In this document: positions 46,961 through 55,537 of the stretch, in pieces | Layout: each line of letters begins with the position of its first letter | Numbering within the stretch: position 1 is the first letter of the stretch | Assembly (NCBI RefSeq): GCF_023540835.1 | Contig: NZ_JALKCU010000004.1 | Span: 62,001-126,000, forward strand | Length of the DNA: 64,000 nucleotides | Direction: 5' to 3' | Source of the DNA: Marivivens geojensis | GTDB lineage: Bacteria; Pseudomonadota; Alphaproteobacteria; Rhodobacterales; Rhodobacteraceae | The notes under the pieces: generated by a model | Told to the model about the DNA's origin: nothing | Seen by the model: the letters and a program-made list of their open reading frames with translations, nothing else | The model's database searches: none | Program-made: the position numbers and the translations under genes

Positions 46961-48037
46961 ATGGGTAAACGTGATTATTCAATGTTGGGAGAAGATGCCC
47001 GCCGTGCGGTCGAGTCCGGCTTGGCCGCAGCGGAATGGTATCATACCGACATTCCCCGCAAAGAAATGAAGGATTTAATGCAGCGGTCCAATGGCCCTGC
47101 GATCCGAGATACGATTATTCTGTTTGGCAGCATGGCCTTGTTTGCGGGCATCGGTATTTATCTCTGGCCCACAGCTTGGTCGATTCCGTTCTGGCTGGCT
47201 TACGGCGTTCTGTATGGCTCTGCGATGGACAGCCGCTGGCACGAGTGCTCGCATGGGACAGCGTTCATGACGCGCTGGATGAATGATGTTATCTATCAGA
47301 TTGCAAGCTTTTGTATGGTTCGTAATCCGCACACTTGGCGGTGGAGCCATGCGCGTCACCACACCGATACGGTAATTGTGGGCCGTGATCCCGAGATTGC
47401 TATCATGCGCCCGACCGAGTTCGCAAAGCTGGTTTTGAACGTCTTTGGGGTTCTGGACAGCATTAATGGTTGGCTTCGGATGCTGAAGAACGCGTTGGGC
47501 CAAATCGATGCCGAAGAGGCAACTTGGATCCCTGAAACGGAATATCACAAGGTTATACGCGTCGCGCGTATTTGGGTGCTGATCTATGCGGCGACCATAG
47601 GCTTGGCCGTTTGGATGCACTCGATCTTGCCGCTGATGGTGATAGGTTTGCCGCGTCTTTATGGGGCATGGCACCATGTAATGACGGGTCTGCTACAACA
47701 CGGTGGACTTGCGGACAACGTGATCGACCACCGTCTCAATTCGCGCACGGTCTATATGAACCCCATATCGCGGTTCATTTACTGGAACATGAATTACCAC
47801 GTTGAACATCACATGTTCCCGATGGTGCCCTATCATCGTCTGCCCGAGTTGCATGCGAAGATCAAACATGACCTTCCGACACCGAACCCGTCTATTCCTG
47901 CCGCATTGGCAGAGATGGTTCCGGCCCTGTGGCGTCAGATGAAAAACGAAGACTATTTCCTTCTGCGTGCGCTGCCAGCTTCGGCCAAGCCATACCGCGA
48001 GGAATTCCATACTGCCGCCTTGGGCGCGGCTGAATAA
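46961..48037 (+). CDS. mocD: MocD-like membrane diiron oxygenase (fatty acid desaturase superfamily)
   Basis: 358 residues. Three histidine clusters typical of membrane diiron desaturases/hydroxylases are present: HECSHG (about residue 90), HARHHTDT (about 130) and NYHVEHHMF (about 285). Four to five membrane helices lie between them. It is followed by a Rieske-type ferredoxin gene, and a ferredoxin reductase is encoded at 61286-62500. MocD, MocE and MocF of rhizobial rhizopine catabolism have exactly these types and remove the O-methyl group of 3-O-methyl-scyllo-inosamine. With an inositol pathway around it, O-demethylation of a methylinositol is the likely role. A lipid desaturase is less likely given this context. 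GGGAGG precedes the ATG. Confidence 0.8.
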   Translation: MGKRDYSMLGEDARRAVESGLAAAEWYHTDIPRKEMKDLMQRSNGPAIRDTIILFGSMALFAGIGIYLWPTAWSIPFWLAYGVLYGSAMDSRWHECSHGTAFMTRWMNDVIYQIASFCMVRNPHTWRWSHARHHTDTVIVGRDPEIAIMRPTEFAKLVLNVFGVLDSINGWLRMLKNALGQIDAEEATWIPETEYHKVIRVARIWVLIYAATIGLAVWMHSILPLMVIGLPRLYGAWHHVMTGLLQHGGLADNVIDHRLNSRTVYMNPISRFIYWNMNYHVEHHMFPMVPYHRLPELHAKIKHDLPTPNPSIPAALAEMVPALWRQMKNEDYFLLRALPASAKPYREEFHTAALGAAE

Positions 48038-48062
48038 CACGATTTTTCTGGGGAGAACACAC

Positions 48063-48371
48063 GTGCCTTGGGTAGATGCCTGCGCAATCGACGACATCGA
48101 CGAAGAAGACCTGATCCGTTTTGATCACGGCGACAAAACCTATGCGATCTATCGGTCACCTGATGATGAATATTTTTGTACCGATGGAAAATGCACCCAC
48201 GAGGATGTCCACCTCGAAAACGGGTTGGTCATGCAATACGAGATCGAATGTCCCAAACATAACGCGACTTTCGATTATCGCACAGGTGAGGCAATGCGGG
48301 CTCCGGCCTGCGTGAACCTTAATACCTATGCGGTGAAGATCGAAGGCGACCGCGTTTGGATTGAGGTCTGA
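48063..48371 (+). CDS. mocE: MocE-like Rieske [2Fe-2S] ferredoxin
   Basis: 102 residues from a GTG at 48063 with GGGGAG ahead. The Rieske cluster ligands are CTHEDVHLENG and CPKHNATFDYRTG (C-x-H and C-x2-H), and the fold and length fit single-domain Rieske ferredoxins of the MocE/bifunctional oxygenase type. It would carry electrons from a reductase to the membrane diiron oxygenase encoded just upstream. It is spaced 25 bases from the mocD-like gene and four bases from the PanB-like gene, so the three are one operon. Confidence 0.87.
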   Translation: MPWVDACAIDDIDEEDLIRFDHGDKTYAIYRSPDDEYFCTDGKCTHEDVHLENGLVMQYEIECPKHNATFDYRTGEAMRAPACVNLNTYAVKIEGDRVWIEV

Positions 48372-48375
48372 TCGA

Positions 48376-49173
48376 ATGGGTCTTTATCACAAACGTCTAA
48401 CAGTCGCCGATATTCGGGCGCTCAAGGGCAAACGCAAACTGTCGATGCTTTTCGTCGATACACCCGAAGAGGCGGCTGCGGCTGCAGCCGCTGGCATCGA
48501 TATGTTGTCAATTATCGACCCAGTTTGGACGCCTGAAATGCGTGAAGCTGCGGGTGATTGCTTTGTCCAAGTCGGACTATTGTATGGTCAGTTGGTGACC
48601 CAAGAGGATTACCTGCGCGCTGCTCATCGGGTCATGCAAATCGGCGGCGACTGTGTCTATTGCGCGTCGTCCTTTGGCACGATCAAGGCGATTGCCGATG
48701 ATGGGATTCCTGTCGTTAGTCATGTGGGCCTGATACCGTCGAAGGCCACTTGGACAGGTGGGTTCAAGGCCGTTGGCAAGACAGCGCAGAGCGCGATGCA
48801 AGTGTATGAGCATGTAAAAGCGCTAGAAGAGATCGGCGTTTTTGGTGTCGAACTTGAAGTTGTCCCTGATCGTGTCGCGCTAGAGCTTTCGAAGCGTACG
48901 AACCTCGTGTTGTTGGGAATGGGCGCGGGGCCTTACGCTGATGCGCAGTATCTCTTTGCTGAGGACGTGCTGGGCTACACACGAGGTCACAAACCGCGCC
49001 ATGCAAAAACGTACCGCGATTTCCGGTCGGAGATGGATCGACTTCAAGCTGAGCGGATCGCTGCGTTTGCCGAGTTTAAAGCGGATGTTGATACGGGTGC
49101 CTATCCTGCGGCGGACCACTCTGTGACGATGACGGATGACGAATATCAAGCGTTCCTGAGTGGGTTAAATTGA
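48376..49173 (+). CDS. Diverged PanB-family (ketopantoate hydroxymethyltransferase-like) enzyme
   Basis: 265 residues with the PanB/isocitrate lyase-like TIM-barrel pattern: GIDMLSIIDPVW, HVGLIPSKATWTGGFKAVGK, LEVVPDRVALEL and LLGMGAGPYADAQYL correspond to the E. coli PanB segments around Asp45, the glycine loop, Glu181 and the following strand. However, the residue equivalent to the second metal ligand Asp84 appears to be Gly (QVGLLYG), and Lys112-x-Glu114 is replaced (VYCASS). It therefore probably does not make ketopantoate. The gene follows the MocD- and MocE-like genes by four bases. A role with the released one-carbon unit or another pathway intermediate is inferred. GTG/ATG alternatives upstream were rejected; ATG at 48376 fits. 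Confidence 0.7.
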   Translation: MGLYHKRLTVADIRALKGKRKLSMLFVDTPEEAAAAAAAGIDMLSIIDPVWTPEMREAAGDCFVQVGLLYGQLVTQEDYLRAAHRVMQIGGDCVYCASSFGTIKAIADDGIPVVSHVGLIPSKATWTGGFKAVGKTAQSAMQVYEHVKALEEIGVFGVELEVVPDRVALELSKRTNLVLLGMGAGPYADAQYLFAEDVLGYTRGHKPRHAKTYRDFRSEMDRLQAERIAAFAEFKADVDTGAYPAADHSVTMTDDEYQAFLSGLN

Positions 49174-49185
49174 GTCTACAAAGAA

Positions 49186-49203
49186 ATGACGTTTTTGCGT
49201 CAT
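49186..49203. promoter_or_regulatory. Operator candidate upstream of LacI regulator 2
   Basis: ATGACG (49186-49191) and CGTCAT (49198-49203) form a 6-bp inverted repeat with a 6-bp spacer. It shares the AATGACGT...CGTCAT core with the stronger palindrome at 50307-50326. A further half-site TTGACG lies about 20 bp downstream (near 49218). The site is about 75 bp before the regulator start. Confidence 0.6.
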
Positions 49204-49276
49204 ATTAGCAATTCATATTGACGTTTTAAAATCAATCCTTCACCCCTTATCGTCAAAGTGATAAGGGAATACAAAA

Positions 49277-50308
49277 ATGAGCAATCGTCCGACTGTCAAA
49301 GATGTTGCGCGTGAAGCTGGGGTGAGTGTCACCACTGTGGATCGTGCATTGAATGGTCGGACGGTTGTCCGCGAAGATACATTGCGCCGTATTGCTGATG
49401 CTGCGCATCGCATCGGCTATCACGCTCGTGGGCTTTTCGATCATCGGTTAAATACCGTCGCGCCCGAGAAAAAGTTCGGCTTTGTCTTGGTGAAAGAGAA
49501 GCACGAATTTTATCAGAACTTTGCGCGTGAGATTGAACACGCGGTTGCCGCTAGGACGGATGTGCGCGGCCATGCTGTGATCCGGTTCGCGCAGTCACAA
49601 TCACCCGAAGAATTTGCAGAGTTGATCCAGTCGGTTGGGGAACGCGTTGATGCTTTGGCCTGTGCTGCGGTCAATCATCAAAAACTGAATCAGGTCGTTG
49701 AAGGATTGCGGCAAAAGGGGGTCCCAACCTTTTCGTTGTTGAATGATTTTGCTCAGGGTGTTCGGCGTAACTATCTGGGAATAAACAATATGAAGGTGGG
49801 TAGAAGCGCAGCTTGGATGCTGACGCGCTCTGCAAAACTTCCTGGGCGGTTGGCCATTTTCGTGGGTGGAAATAGGTGGCACGGTCATGATCTTCGGGAA
49901 GTTGGGTTCCGTGGATACGTCCGTGAAAATGCGTCTGAGTTCACTGTGGTAGATACGTTGGTGAACTTAGAGGCGCGTCAGGTGACCTATGAGGCGACGC
50001 TCGATTTGATCGAACGTTATCCAGATCTACGCGGTATCTATGTTGCGGGCGGTGGTATGGAAGGCGCAATTGCTGCCATGCGCGAGGCGACAGAGCCGGG
50101 GCAAGTGCAATTGGTTGTGAATGAATTGACCGCAGAAAGCCGTGCGGGGCTGTTGGATGGGTATGTCACAATGGTGATAGGAACGCCCCTTCCGCAGCTG
50201 TGTAGTGACTTGATTGGACTGATGATTTCAGAGAGTGCGGGGCATCTCGATGATACGGCAAGTCAGCACTTTTTAGAGCCAAGGATCGTGCTGCCAGAGA
50301 TGCTTTAA
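49277..50308 (+). CDS. LacI-family regulator 2 of the inositol cluster
   Basis: 343 residues. The helix-turn-helix is TVKDVAREAGVSVTTVDRAL, again with VDR, and the ligand domain is very close to that of regulator 1 (VKEKHEFYQNFAREIE, VFVGG-like IFVGGNRWHGHD, YVAGGGMEGAIAAMREA). Recognition-helix residues differ (SVTT versus GIAT), in line with different palindromes beside the two genes. It stands between the mocD-mocE-panB-like unit and the IolI/ABC-importer/iol unit, all on the same strand, and probably represses the latter in the absence of an inositol-derived ligand. AAGGGAA precedes the ATG. Confidence 0.9.
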   Translation: MSNRPTVKDVAREAGVSVTTVDRALNGRTVVREDTLRRIADAAHRIGYHARGLFDHRLNTVAPEKKFGFVLVKEKHEFYQNFAREIEHAVAARTDVRGHAVIRFAQSQSPEEFAELIQSVGERVDALACAAVNHQKLNQVVEGLRQKGVPTFSLLNDFAQGVRRNYLGINNMKVGRSAAWMLTRSAKLPGRLAIFVGGNRWHGHDLREVGFRGYVRENASEFTVVDTLVNLEARQVTYEATLDLIERYPDLRGIYVAGGGMEGAIAAMREATEPGQVQLVVNELTAESRAGLLDGYVTMVIGTPLPQLCSDLIGLMISESAGHLDDTASQHFLEPRIVLPEML

Positions 50309-50326
50309 TGACGTAAATACGTCATT
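50307..50326. promoter_or_regulatory. Perfect 20-bp palindrome, operator candidate for LacI regulator 2
   Basis: AATGACGTAAATACGTCATT is self-complementary outside its central AA. It begins at the stop codon of the regulator gene and lies about 125 bp before the IolI-like gene. A further half-site ACGTCATT occurs at about 50341-50348. The same core is found upstream of the regulator itself (49186-49203). Confidence 0.75.
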
Positions 50327-50451
50327 GAGCGTGTGCAGAAAAACGTCATTTGTGACCTGAAAATGGCGTGAACCATTGACGGAATCGTCTCTGAAAGTCA
50401 CCGTCTCCTCAGTTCCGGTTGCCCATGGGGTCGTGCCGGTTTGGAGGAAAA

Positions 50452-51264
50452 ATGAAGTTCGCGCTTAACCACATGACCGTGCCCAACGTCGGGTATGCTG
50501 ATTTTCTGGACTTGGCTAAATCGCTTGGCTGTGTCGGCGTAGAGGTCAGAAACGATATTGCTCGTCCGCTGTTCGATGGCATGGATGCTGCTGACGCAGG
50601 CGCGCTTGCCCGTGACAAAGGTGTCCGTCTCGTCGGTCTTAGCCAAGTCTATCCGTTCAATAGCTGGTCCGATGATATAGCTGCTGAAGTGAAGGCGTTG
50701 ATTGCTACTGCGCAGGCTGCTGGTGCGGAAACGATCAGCCTGATCCCGCGCAATGATGGCACGCAAAACGCCAATGGCGAGCGGCAGGCGAACCTTCGAA
50801 TTGCGCTGAAAGAGATCAAGCCGATGCTCGAGGATTCTGGTATGGTCGCGCTGGTCGAACCGCTCGGCTTTTTGCGGTCTTCGCTTCGTTCAAAGCAGGA
50901 ATTGATCGACACCATCGTATCGCTTAACGCAACGAACCAGTTTAAAATCGTGCATGACACGTTCCACCATACTCTCGCTGAGGGTGGACCGATCTTCCCA
51001 GAACACACGGGAATTGTTCATATCTCGGCTGTGGTTGATCCATCGCTGGCGATTGCAGAAATGGAAGACGAACACCGTGTTCTGGTCGATGAAAACGATC
51101 GTCTCGGCAACGTAGATCAAATCGCAGCACTTTTGGCGGCTGGCTACGATGGCCCCATTTCTTATGAGTGCTTCTCACCCGTGACGCAGTCCATGGAGGA
51201 CCCGTTTGGTGAGCTAAAGAAATCTTTCGAATTCATCTCTTCACAGGTCACTGCATCTGTCTGA
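50452..51264 (+). CDS. IolI-like TIM-barrel isomerase (2-keto-inositol isomerase candidate)
   Basis: 270 residues from the ATG at 50452, with GGAGGAA ahead. AP-endonuclease-type TIM barrel; the pattern VALVEPLGFLRSS, KIVHDTFHHTL and GPISYECFSP parallels the IolI arrangement, with Glu, Asp-x-x-His-His and Glu as metal ligands. IolI interconverts inososes, and MocC of rhizobial rhizopine catabolism belongs to the same broad fold. The gene leads the ABC importer and iol genes and is 125 bp downstream of a LacI palindrome. Hydroxypyruvate isomerase or a 3-epimerase activity cannot be excluded on sequence alone. Confidence 0.72.
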   Translation: MKFALNHMTVPNVGYADFLDLAKSLGCVGVEVRNDIARPLFDGMDAADAGALARDKGVRLVGLSQVYPFNSWSDDIAAEVKALIATAQAAGAETISLIPRNDGTQNANGERQANLRIALKEIKPMLEDSGMVALVEPLGFLRSSLRSKQELIDTIVSLNATNQFKIVHDTFHHTLAEGGPIFPEHTGIVHISAVVDPSLAIAEMEDEHRVLVDENDRLGNVDQIAALLAAGYDGPISYECFSPVTQSMEDPFGELKKSFEFISSQVTASV

Positions 51265-51336
51265 GTGAACGACCTCTGGAGGGAGGTCAAATCCGGCATG
51301 TATCAGGGTGCGCCGGACACCTAATGGGAGGAAATA

Positions 51337-52281
51337 ATGAAAAAGACCCTTATCGCTGCTGGCGTAACCGCTCTTATGTCCACCACCGCAATGGCAGAGA
51401 ACATCGGCGTATCGATGGCTCTGTTCGACGACAACTTTCTGACCGTTCTGCGTAACGGTATGATCGAAATGGCTGACGGCATGGAAGGCGTTGATCTTCA
51501 GGTAGAAGACGCGCAGAACGACGTTGCAAAGCAGCTCGATCAAGTGAACAATTTTATCGCATCCGGTGTTGACGCGATCATCGTGAACCCTGTTGATACC
51601 TCGGCAACTCAGGCACTTACTGACGCTGCTGCCTCTGCTGGCGTTCCGCTGGTGTTCGTAAACCGTCAGCCGATCAACGTCGACACCCTGCCAGACAATC
51701 AAGCGTTTGTTGCTTCGAACGAAGTTGACTCTGGCACTCTGGAAACCATCGAAGTTTGTCGCCTGTTCGCAGAAGCTGGCAAGACCGAAGCCAGCGTTTA
51801 TGTCATGATGGGCGAACTGTCGAACCAAGCTGCCGTTCAGCGTACCGCAGACATTCATGATGTGATTGCTGCAGGCAAATGCGCTGTGACTTTGAACATT
51901 CTGGACGAACAGACCGCAAACTGGTCGCGTGATCAGGCACAAACCCTGATGACCAACTGGCTGTCGACTGGCGCTGCATTCGACGGCGTCATCGCGAACA
52001 ACGACGAAATGGCAATCGGTGCGATCCAAGCTCTCAAAGCGGCGGGCGTTTCGATGGATGACGTTGTTGTAGCAGGTATCGACGCAACTCAGGACGCTCT
52101 GCTGGCAATGGCAGCGGGTGATCTGGACGTGACCGTGTTCCAAGACGCAGCAGGTCAGGGCGCTGGTTCGCTCGACGCAGCATTGAAACTGGCACGTGGT
52201 GAGAGCGTCGACCAGAAGGTTTACATCCCGTTCCAGCTGGTGACCCCGGCAAACATCGGTGACTACACTTCGAAAAACTAA
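51337..52281 (+). CDS. Sugar ABC transporter periplasmic binding protein (MocB/IbpA-type)
   Basis: 314 residues with a signal peptide (MKKTLIAAGVTALMSTTAMA). The mature protein is the ribose-binding-type fold: MALFDDNFLTVLRNGM, QVNNFIASGVDAIIVNPVDTSAT and NNDEMAIGAIQALKAAG are hallmark stretches. It is followed by a permease and an ATPase, forming a complete importer. Position between IolI- and IolG-like genes makes inositol or a methylated inositol the likely ligand; MocB of rhizopine catabolism is a homologue in type. GGGAGG precedes the ATG. A hairpin follows the gene, which may increase its level over the permease. Confidence 0.9.
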   Translation: MKKTLIAAGVTALMSTTAMAENIGVSMALFDDNFLTVLRNGMIEMADGMEGVDLQVEDAQNDVAKQLDQVNNFIASGVDAIIVNPVDTSATQALTDAAASAGVPLVFVNRQPINVDTLPDNQAFVASNEVDSGTLETIEVCRLFAEAGKTEASVYVMMGELSNQAAVQRTADIHDVIAAGKCAVTLNILDEQTANWSRDQAQTLMTNWLSTGAAFDGVIANNDEMAIGAIQALKAAGVSMDDVVVAGIDATQDALLAMAAGDLDVTVFQDAAGQGAGSLDAALKLARGESVDQKVYIPFQLVTPANIGDYTSKN

Positions 52282-52303
52282 GGTCGGTCTTTTCGATCTT
52301 ATC

Positions 52304-52333
52304 GACGGAACGGGGGCCTCCTGTTCCGTCTTT
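52304..52333 (+). terminator. Attenuator-like hairpin after the binding-protein gene
   Basis: GACGGAAC / GTTCCGTC, 8 bp, extended inward by G-C and G-T pairs (GGGGGCCTCCT), followed by TTT. It lies between the binding-protein and permease genes and probably stabilises or attenuates the transcript, giving excess binding protein. Confidence 0.55.
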
Positions 52334-52374
52334 CGCTCTGACGGGCGATCCATAAAGACTGGGAGCAATTACAA

Positions 52375-53445
52375 ATGGCGAATTCTGCACACGGCATTGG
52401 TGGGCTTGTGTTTGATGACAAGAAGAAGGCGCGTGCACCTGAATGGAACGTATTTTTTGCGCTCATTCTGATTGTTGTGGTGTTCGAAGTGCTTGGCATG
52501 ATCCTGCAAGGTCAGAGCCTTTTGTTCGACACCGACGGACGGTTTGACAGCATTTTCAACGAACAGCGTGTGAAGATCATCATTCTTCAGGTGTCGATTA
52601 TTGGGATTATCGCACTGGGGTCGACCCAAGTGATTATCCTTGGCGGGATCGACCTGAGCCCAGGATCCATCGTGGGTCTGACGGCGATGATCTCTATGTC
52701 TTTTGCTCAGGTCGCTGAAGTCAACGGCATGGTGAACCCCAAACTGATGTTCGACGGTGTCGCGGACTTGCCGGTGATTGTCCCCGTGTTGATCGGCTTG
52801 GTCGTCGGGATCGCGGCTGGGATCGTGAACGGTGCCTTGATCGCCTACACGAAAATTCCGCCGTTTATTGCGACCTTGGGCATGATGGTTGCGGCACGTG
52901 GCGCGGCCAAGTGGTGGTCAAAGGGTCAGCCGATTTCCTTCCCGACCGAAGGCTATGCGACCATTGGATCGGGCATGATGCCTGTGGTGATCTTTTTCTC
53001 GCTGGCCGTCCTGTTTCACCTGATCCTGAAATACACCGTTTACGGTAAACACACCTACGCCATCGGTTCGAACGAACAAGCCTCGCGCATGTCGGGGATC
53101 AAGGTCGATCGGCATAAGGTGCTGGTCTACACAATCGCGGCCTCGCTTGCGGCCCTCGCTGCCATCGTGCTGTCGTCGAAAAACCTGACTGCACAAGCGG
53201 GCATGGGCGTGATGTATGAGCTCGACGCAATTGCGATGACGGTTATCGGTGGCGTGTCCCTTTCGGGTGGCCGTGGATCGATCATCGGTACTGTGCTGGG
53301 GTCGCTGATCTTTGGGGTGATCATATCTGGTTTTACCTTCTTGCGTCTCGATGCCTATTACCAAGAAATGGTCAAAGGCGTGATCATCGTCGGGGCTGTT
53401 GTTCTCGACCAATGGCGTCAGCAACGCGCCGCAGCGCGCCTGTAA
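52375..53445 (+). CDS. Sugar ABC transporter permease (RbsC-type)
   Basis: 356 residues with about nine membrane segments. The ABC-2-like RbsC family signature appears as IIALGSTQVIILGGIDLSPG and TYAIGSNEQASRMSGIKVDRHKV, and GGVSLSGGRGSIIGTVLGS near residue 300 is the conserved cytoplasmic loop. It forms the channel of the importer with the ATPase downstream (gap of 12 bases). Inferred substrate: inositol or a methylinositol. The ribosome-binding site is GGGAGC. Confidence 0.9.
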   Translation: MANSAHGIGGLVFDDKKKARAPEWNVFFALILIVVVFEVLGMILQGQSLLFDTDGRFDSIFNEQRVKIIILQVSIIGIIALGSTQVIILGGIDLSPGSIVGLTAMISMSFAQVAEVNGMVNPKLMFDGVADLPVIVPVLIGLVVGIAAGIVNGALIAYTKIPPFIATLGMMVAARGAAKWWSKGQPISFPTEGYATIGSGMMPVVIFFSLAVLFHLILKYTVYGKHTYAIGSNEQASRMSGIKVDRHKVLVYTIAASLAALAAIVLSSKNLTAQAGMGVMYELDAIAMTVIGGVSLSGGRGSIIGTVLGSLIFGVIISGFTFLRLDAYYQEMVKGVIIVGAVVLDQWRQQRAAARL

Positions 53446-53457
53446 GGAGGACGAAAC

Positions 53458-54225
53458 ATGAGCGATATCATCCTCGAAACACGTGGTTTGACGAAACACT
53501 ATGGCGGCGTGCATGCGCTGGAAGGCGCCGACTTTGCGATCCGCAAGGGCGAACACGTGGCCATCATGGGCGACAACGGGGCCGGTAAATCCACCTTTGT
53601 GCGCCAGATCACGGCTGTAGAACAACGCACCCGCGGTGACGTGATCTTTGACGGGAAACCTGTGCATTTTGCGGGGCCGATTGAGGCGCGTGAAGCCGGG
53701 ATTGAGACTGTGTTCCAGAACCTTGCTCTGGCTGATGATCTGGACGTTCCGTCGAATATGTTCCTTGGCCGTGAAAAGGTCCGGTTCAAGCTCGGGCCGT
53801 TCTCGATCCTCGATAACAAAGCGATGCGCGAAGCGACGATGGGGGGCTTGGTCAAGACGGGTGTGAAGATCCCGAACATCCTGAACCCGATCCGCAATAT
53901 GTCTGGTGGTCAGCGCCAATGTGTTGCCATCGCGCGCACGGCGGCGTTCCATTCGAAGCTGACGATCATGGACGAACCGACAGCGGCGTTGGGCGTGCAG
54001 GAAACGGCGCAGGTTGAAAAAATCATCCGCACGCTCAAAGAACAGGGTGAGCCGTTGATTTTGATCAGCCACAACATGCGTCAGGTCTTTGACCTCATGG
54101 ACCGTATCGTTGTGTTCCGCCGCGGCCGCATCTGCGCGAACCTGAACGTCAAAGACACTGACCCACAAGACGTCGTCGCCTATATCACGGGCGCAAAAAC
54201 AGGCGCTGAGTTCGAAGACGTCTAG
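53458..54225 (+). CDS. Sugar ABC transporter ATPase (single nucleotide-binding domain)
   Basis: 255 residues with one ABC domain. Walker A is GDNGAGKST, the signature NMSGGQRQC, Walker B LTIMDEPTAALG and the switch His LISHNMRQV. RbsA- and MglA-type ATPases normally contain two such domains in tandem of about 500 residues. The short form, like FrcA of fructose transport, works as a homodimer. GGAGG stands before the ATG. It ends the importer gene set; iolG follows after 199 bases. Confidence 0.92.
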   Translation: MSDIILETRGLTKHYGGVHALEGADFAIRKGEHVAIMGDNGAGKSTFVRQITAVEQRTRGDVIFDGKPVHFAGPIEAREAGIETVFQNLALADDLDVPSNMFLGREKVRFKLGPFSILDNKAMREATMGGLVKTGVKIPNILNPIRNMSGGQRQCVAIARTAAFHSKLTIMDEPTAALGVQETAQVEKIIRTLKEQGEPLILISHNMRQVFDLMDRIVVFRRGRICANLNVKDTDPQDVVAYITGAKTGAEFEDV

Positions 54226-54424
54226 TAAGTATTTCAGGCGGTGGATAGACCATCGCCTGTCCTGAGACTCATATCATTGTTGACCTTTCCTGAAACGATT
54301 TAGGTGAGCTATGATGTGAAACAGAATAAAGTAATCCAGACCCCTTCCGCAGTTTGTCCAACGCGGTAGAGGCCCGACACGACCCACATTAGTTTTCGGC
54401 ACATGTCCGGAACCGGAGGAAAGA

Positions 54425-55414
54425 ATGAGCCTACGTTTTGCTGTCCTTGGCGCTGGCCGTATTGGTCAAGTCCATGCTCGCGCAATTGCGTCTGTTGACG
54501 GCGCCGAATTGGTCGCAATCGCTGAACCTTTTGAGGCTGCCGCCAAAGCCGCCCAAGAGAAATTCGGTTGTGAATTGCGCACTATCGACGAGGTTGCTGC
54601 CTCTGATGATATCGATGCGGTTGTGATTTGTACCCCGACCGATACCCATGCGGACCTGATCGAGAAGTTCGCGAAGGTTGGTAAGGCTGTGTTCTGCGAA
54701 AAACCGATTGATCTGGATGTAGAACGCGTGAAGCAAGCCATCGTAACCGTCAAGGCCGAGGGCACCACTCTGATGGTGGGCTTCAACCGTCGGTTTGACC
54801 CTGACTTCATGGCTGTGAAAGCTGCGATTGATAATGGCACCGTGGGCGACGTTGAAATGGTAACGATCACCTCGCGGGATCCTGGCGCGCCACCAGCTGA
54901 ATACATCAAAGTGTCCGGCGGTATTTTCCGCGACATGACCATTCATGACTTCGATATGGCACGTTGGCTGCTAGGCGAGGAAGTCGAAATCGTGATGGCG
55001 CAGGCATCGAACCTCGTTGATCCTGCGATTGGCGCATTGGGCGATTATGACAGCGTAAACGTTATTCTGCGTACCGCGTCGGGCAAACAAGCTGTCATCA
55101 CCAACTCACGCCGTGCAACATATGGCTATGATCAGCGGATCGAAGTTCATGGTTCCAAAGGTATGGCTGCGGCCAAAAATACAGCCGAAGCTAATATCGA
55201 AATCGCAACCGGTGAGGGCTTTAAACAGCCGCCGCTGCTGAACTTCTTCATGTCCCGCTATACTGCAGCCTATGCCAATGAAATCGCGGCTTTTGTTGAT
55301 GCTGTTGCGAAGGGTGCAGAGACCCCGACGACGGGCCATGATGGCTTGAAGGCTCTCGAACTTGCTGAGGCTGCGTTGAAGTCGGCACAGACGGGCCAAG
55401 CTGTAAAACTGTAA
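54425..55414 (+). CDS. iolG: Inositol 2-dehydrogenase (Gfo/Idh/MocA family)
   Basis: 329 residues. The Rossmann motif VLGAGRIGQVHARAI opens it; the conserved EKPIDLD (catalytic Lys) lies at about residue 96, and the Asp/His pair in DMTIHDFDMARWLLGEE about residue 175. GFNRRFDPDFM is typical of IolG. It oxidises myo-inositol to 2-keto-myo-inositol (scyllo-inosose) with NAD+. The next four genes carry the following steps. In rhizopine loci the same type, MocA, acts on scyllo-inosamine-related substrates; this cannot be excluded here. GGAGG precedes the ATG. Confidence 0.92.
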   Translation: MSLRFAVLGAGRIGQVHARAIASVDGAELVAIAEPFEAAAKAAQEKFGCELRTIDEVAASDDIDAVVICTPTDTHADLIEKFAKVGKAVFCEKPIDLDVERVKQAIVTVKAEGTTLMVGFNRRFDPDFMAVKAAIDNGTVGDVEMVTITSRDPGAPPAEYIKVSGGIFRDMTIHDFDMARWLLGEEVEIVMAQASNLVDPAIGALGDYDSVNVILRTASGKQAVITNSRRATYGYDQRIEVHGSKGMAAAKNTAEANIEIATGEGFKQPPLLNFFMSRYTAAYANEIAAFVDAVAKGAETPTTGHDGLKALELAEAALKSAQTGQAVKL

Positions 55415-55537
55415 TCCTCCCCGTGGCTCTGGGCGAAGGCTTGGGGCCACGGCAATTTGGGTCTGTGAGTGAATTTTGCTCATCAGTTTAGACAACAGCG
55501 TGCGTCGTGTGAGCGATGTTCTGAAAGGCAGAGATAA

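Noticed and set aside
46961-48037. Fatty acid desaturase for membrane lipids
   Set aside because: The His boxes fit the superfamily, but direct linkage to a Rieske ferredoxin and inositol genes favours a MocD-type oxygenase.
51241-52368. A 375-codon minus-strand frame opposite the sugar-binding-protein gene
   Set aside because: It is antisense to a gene with a signal peptide and complete family motifs.
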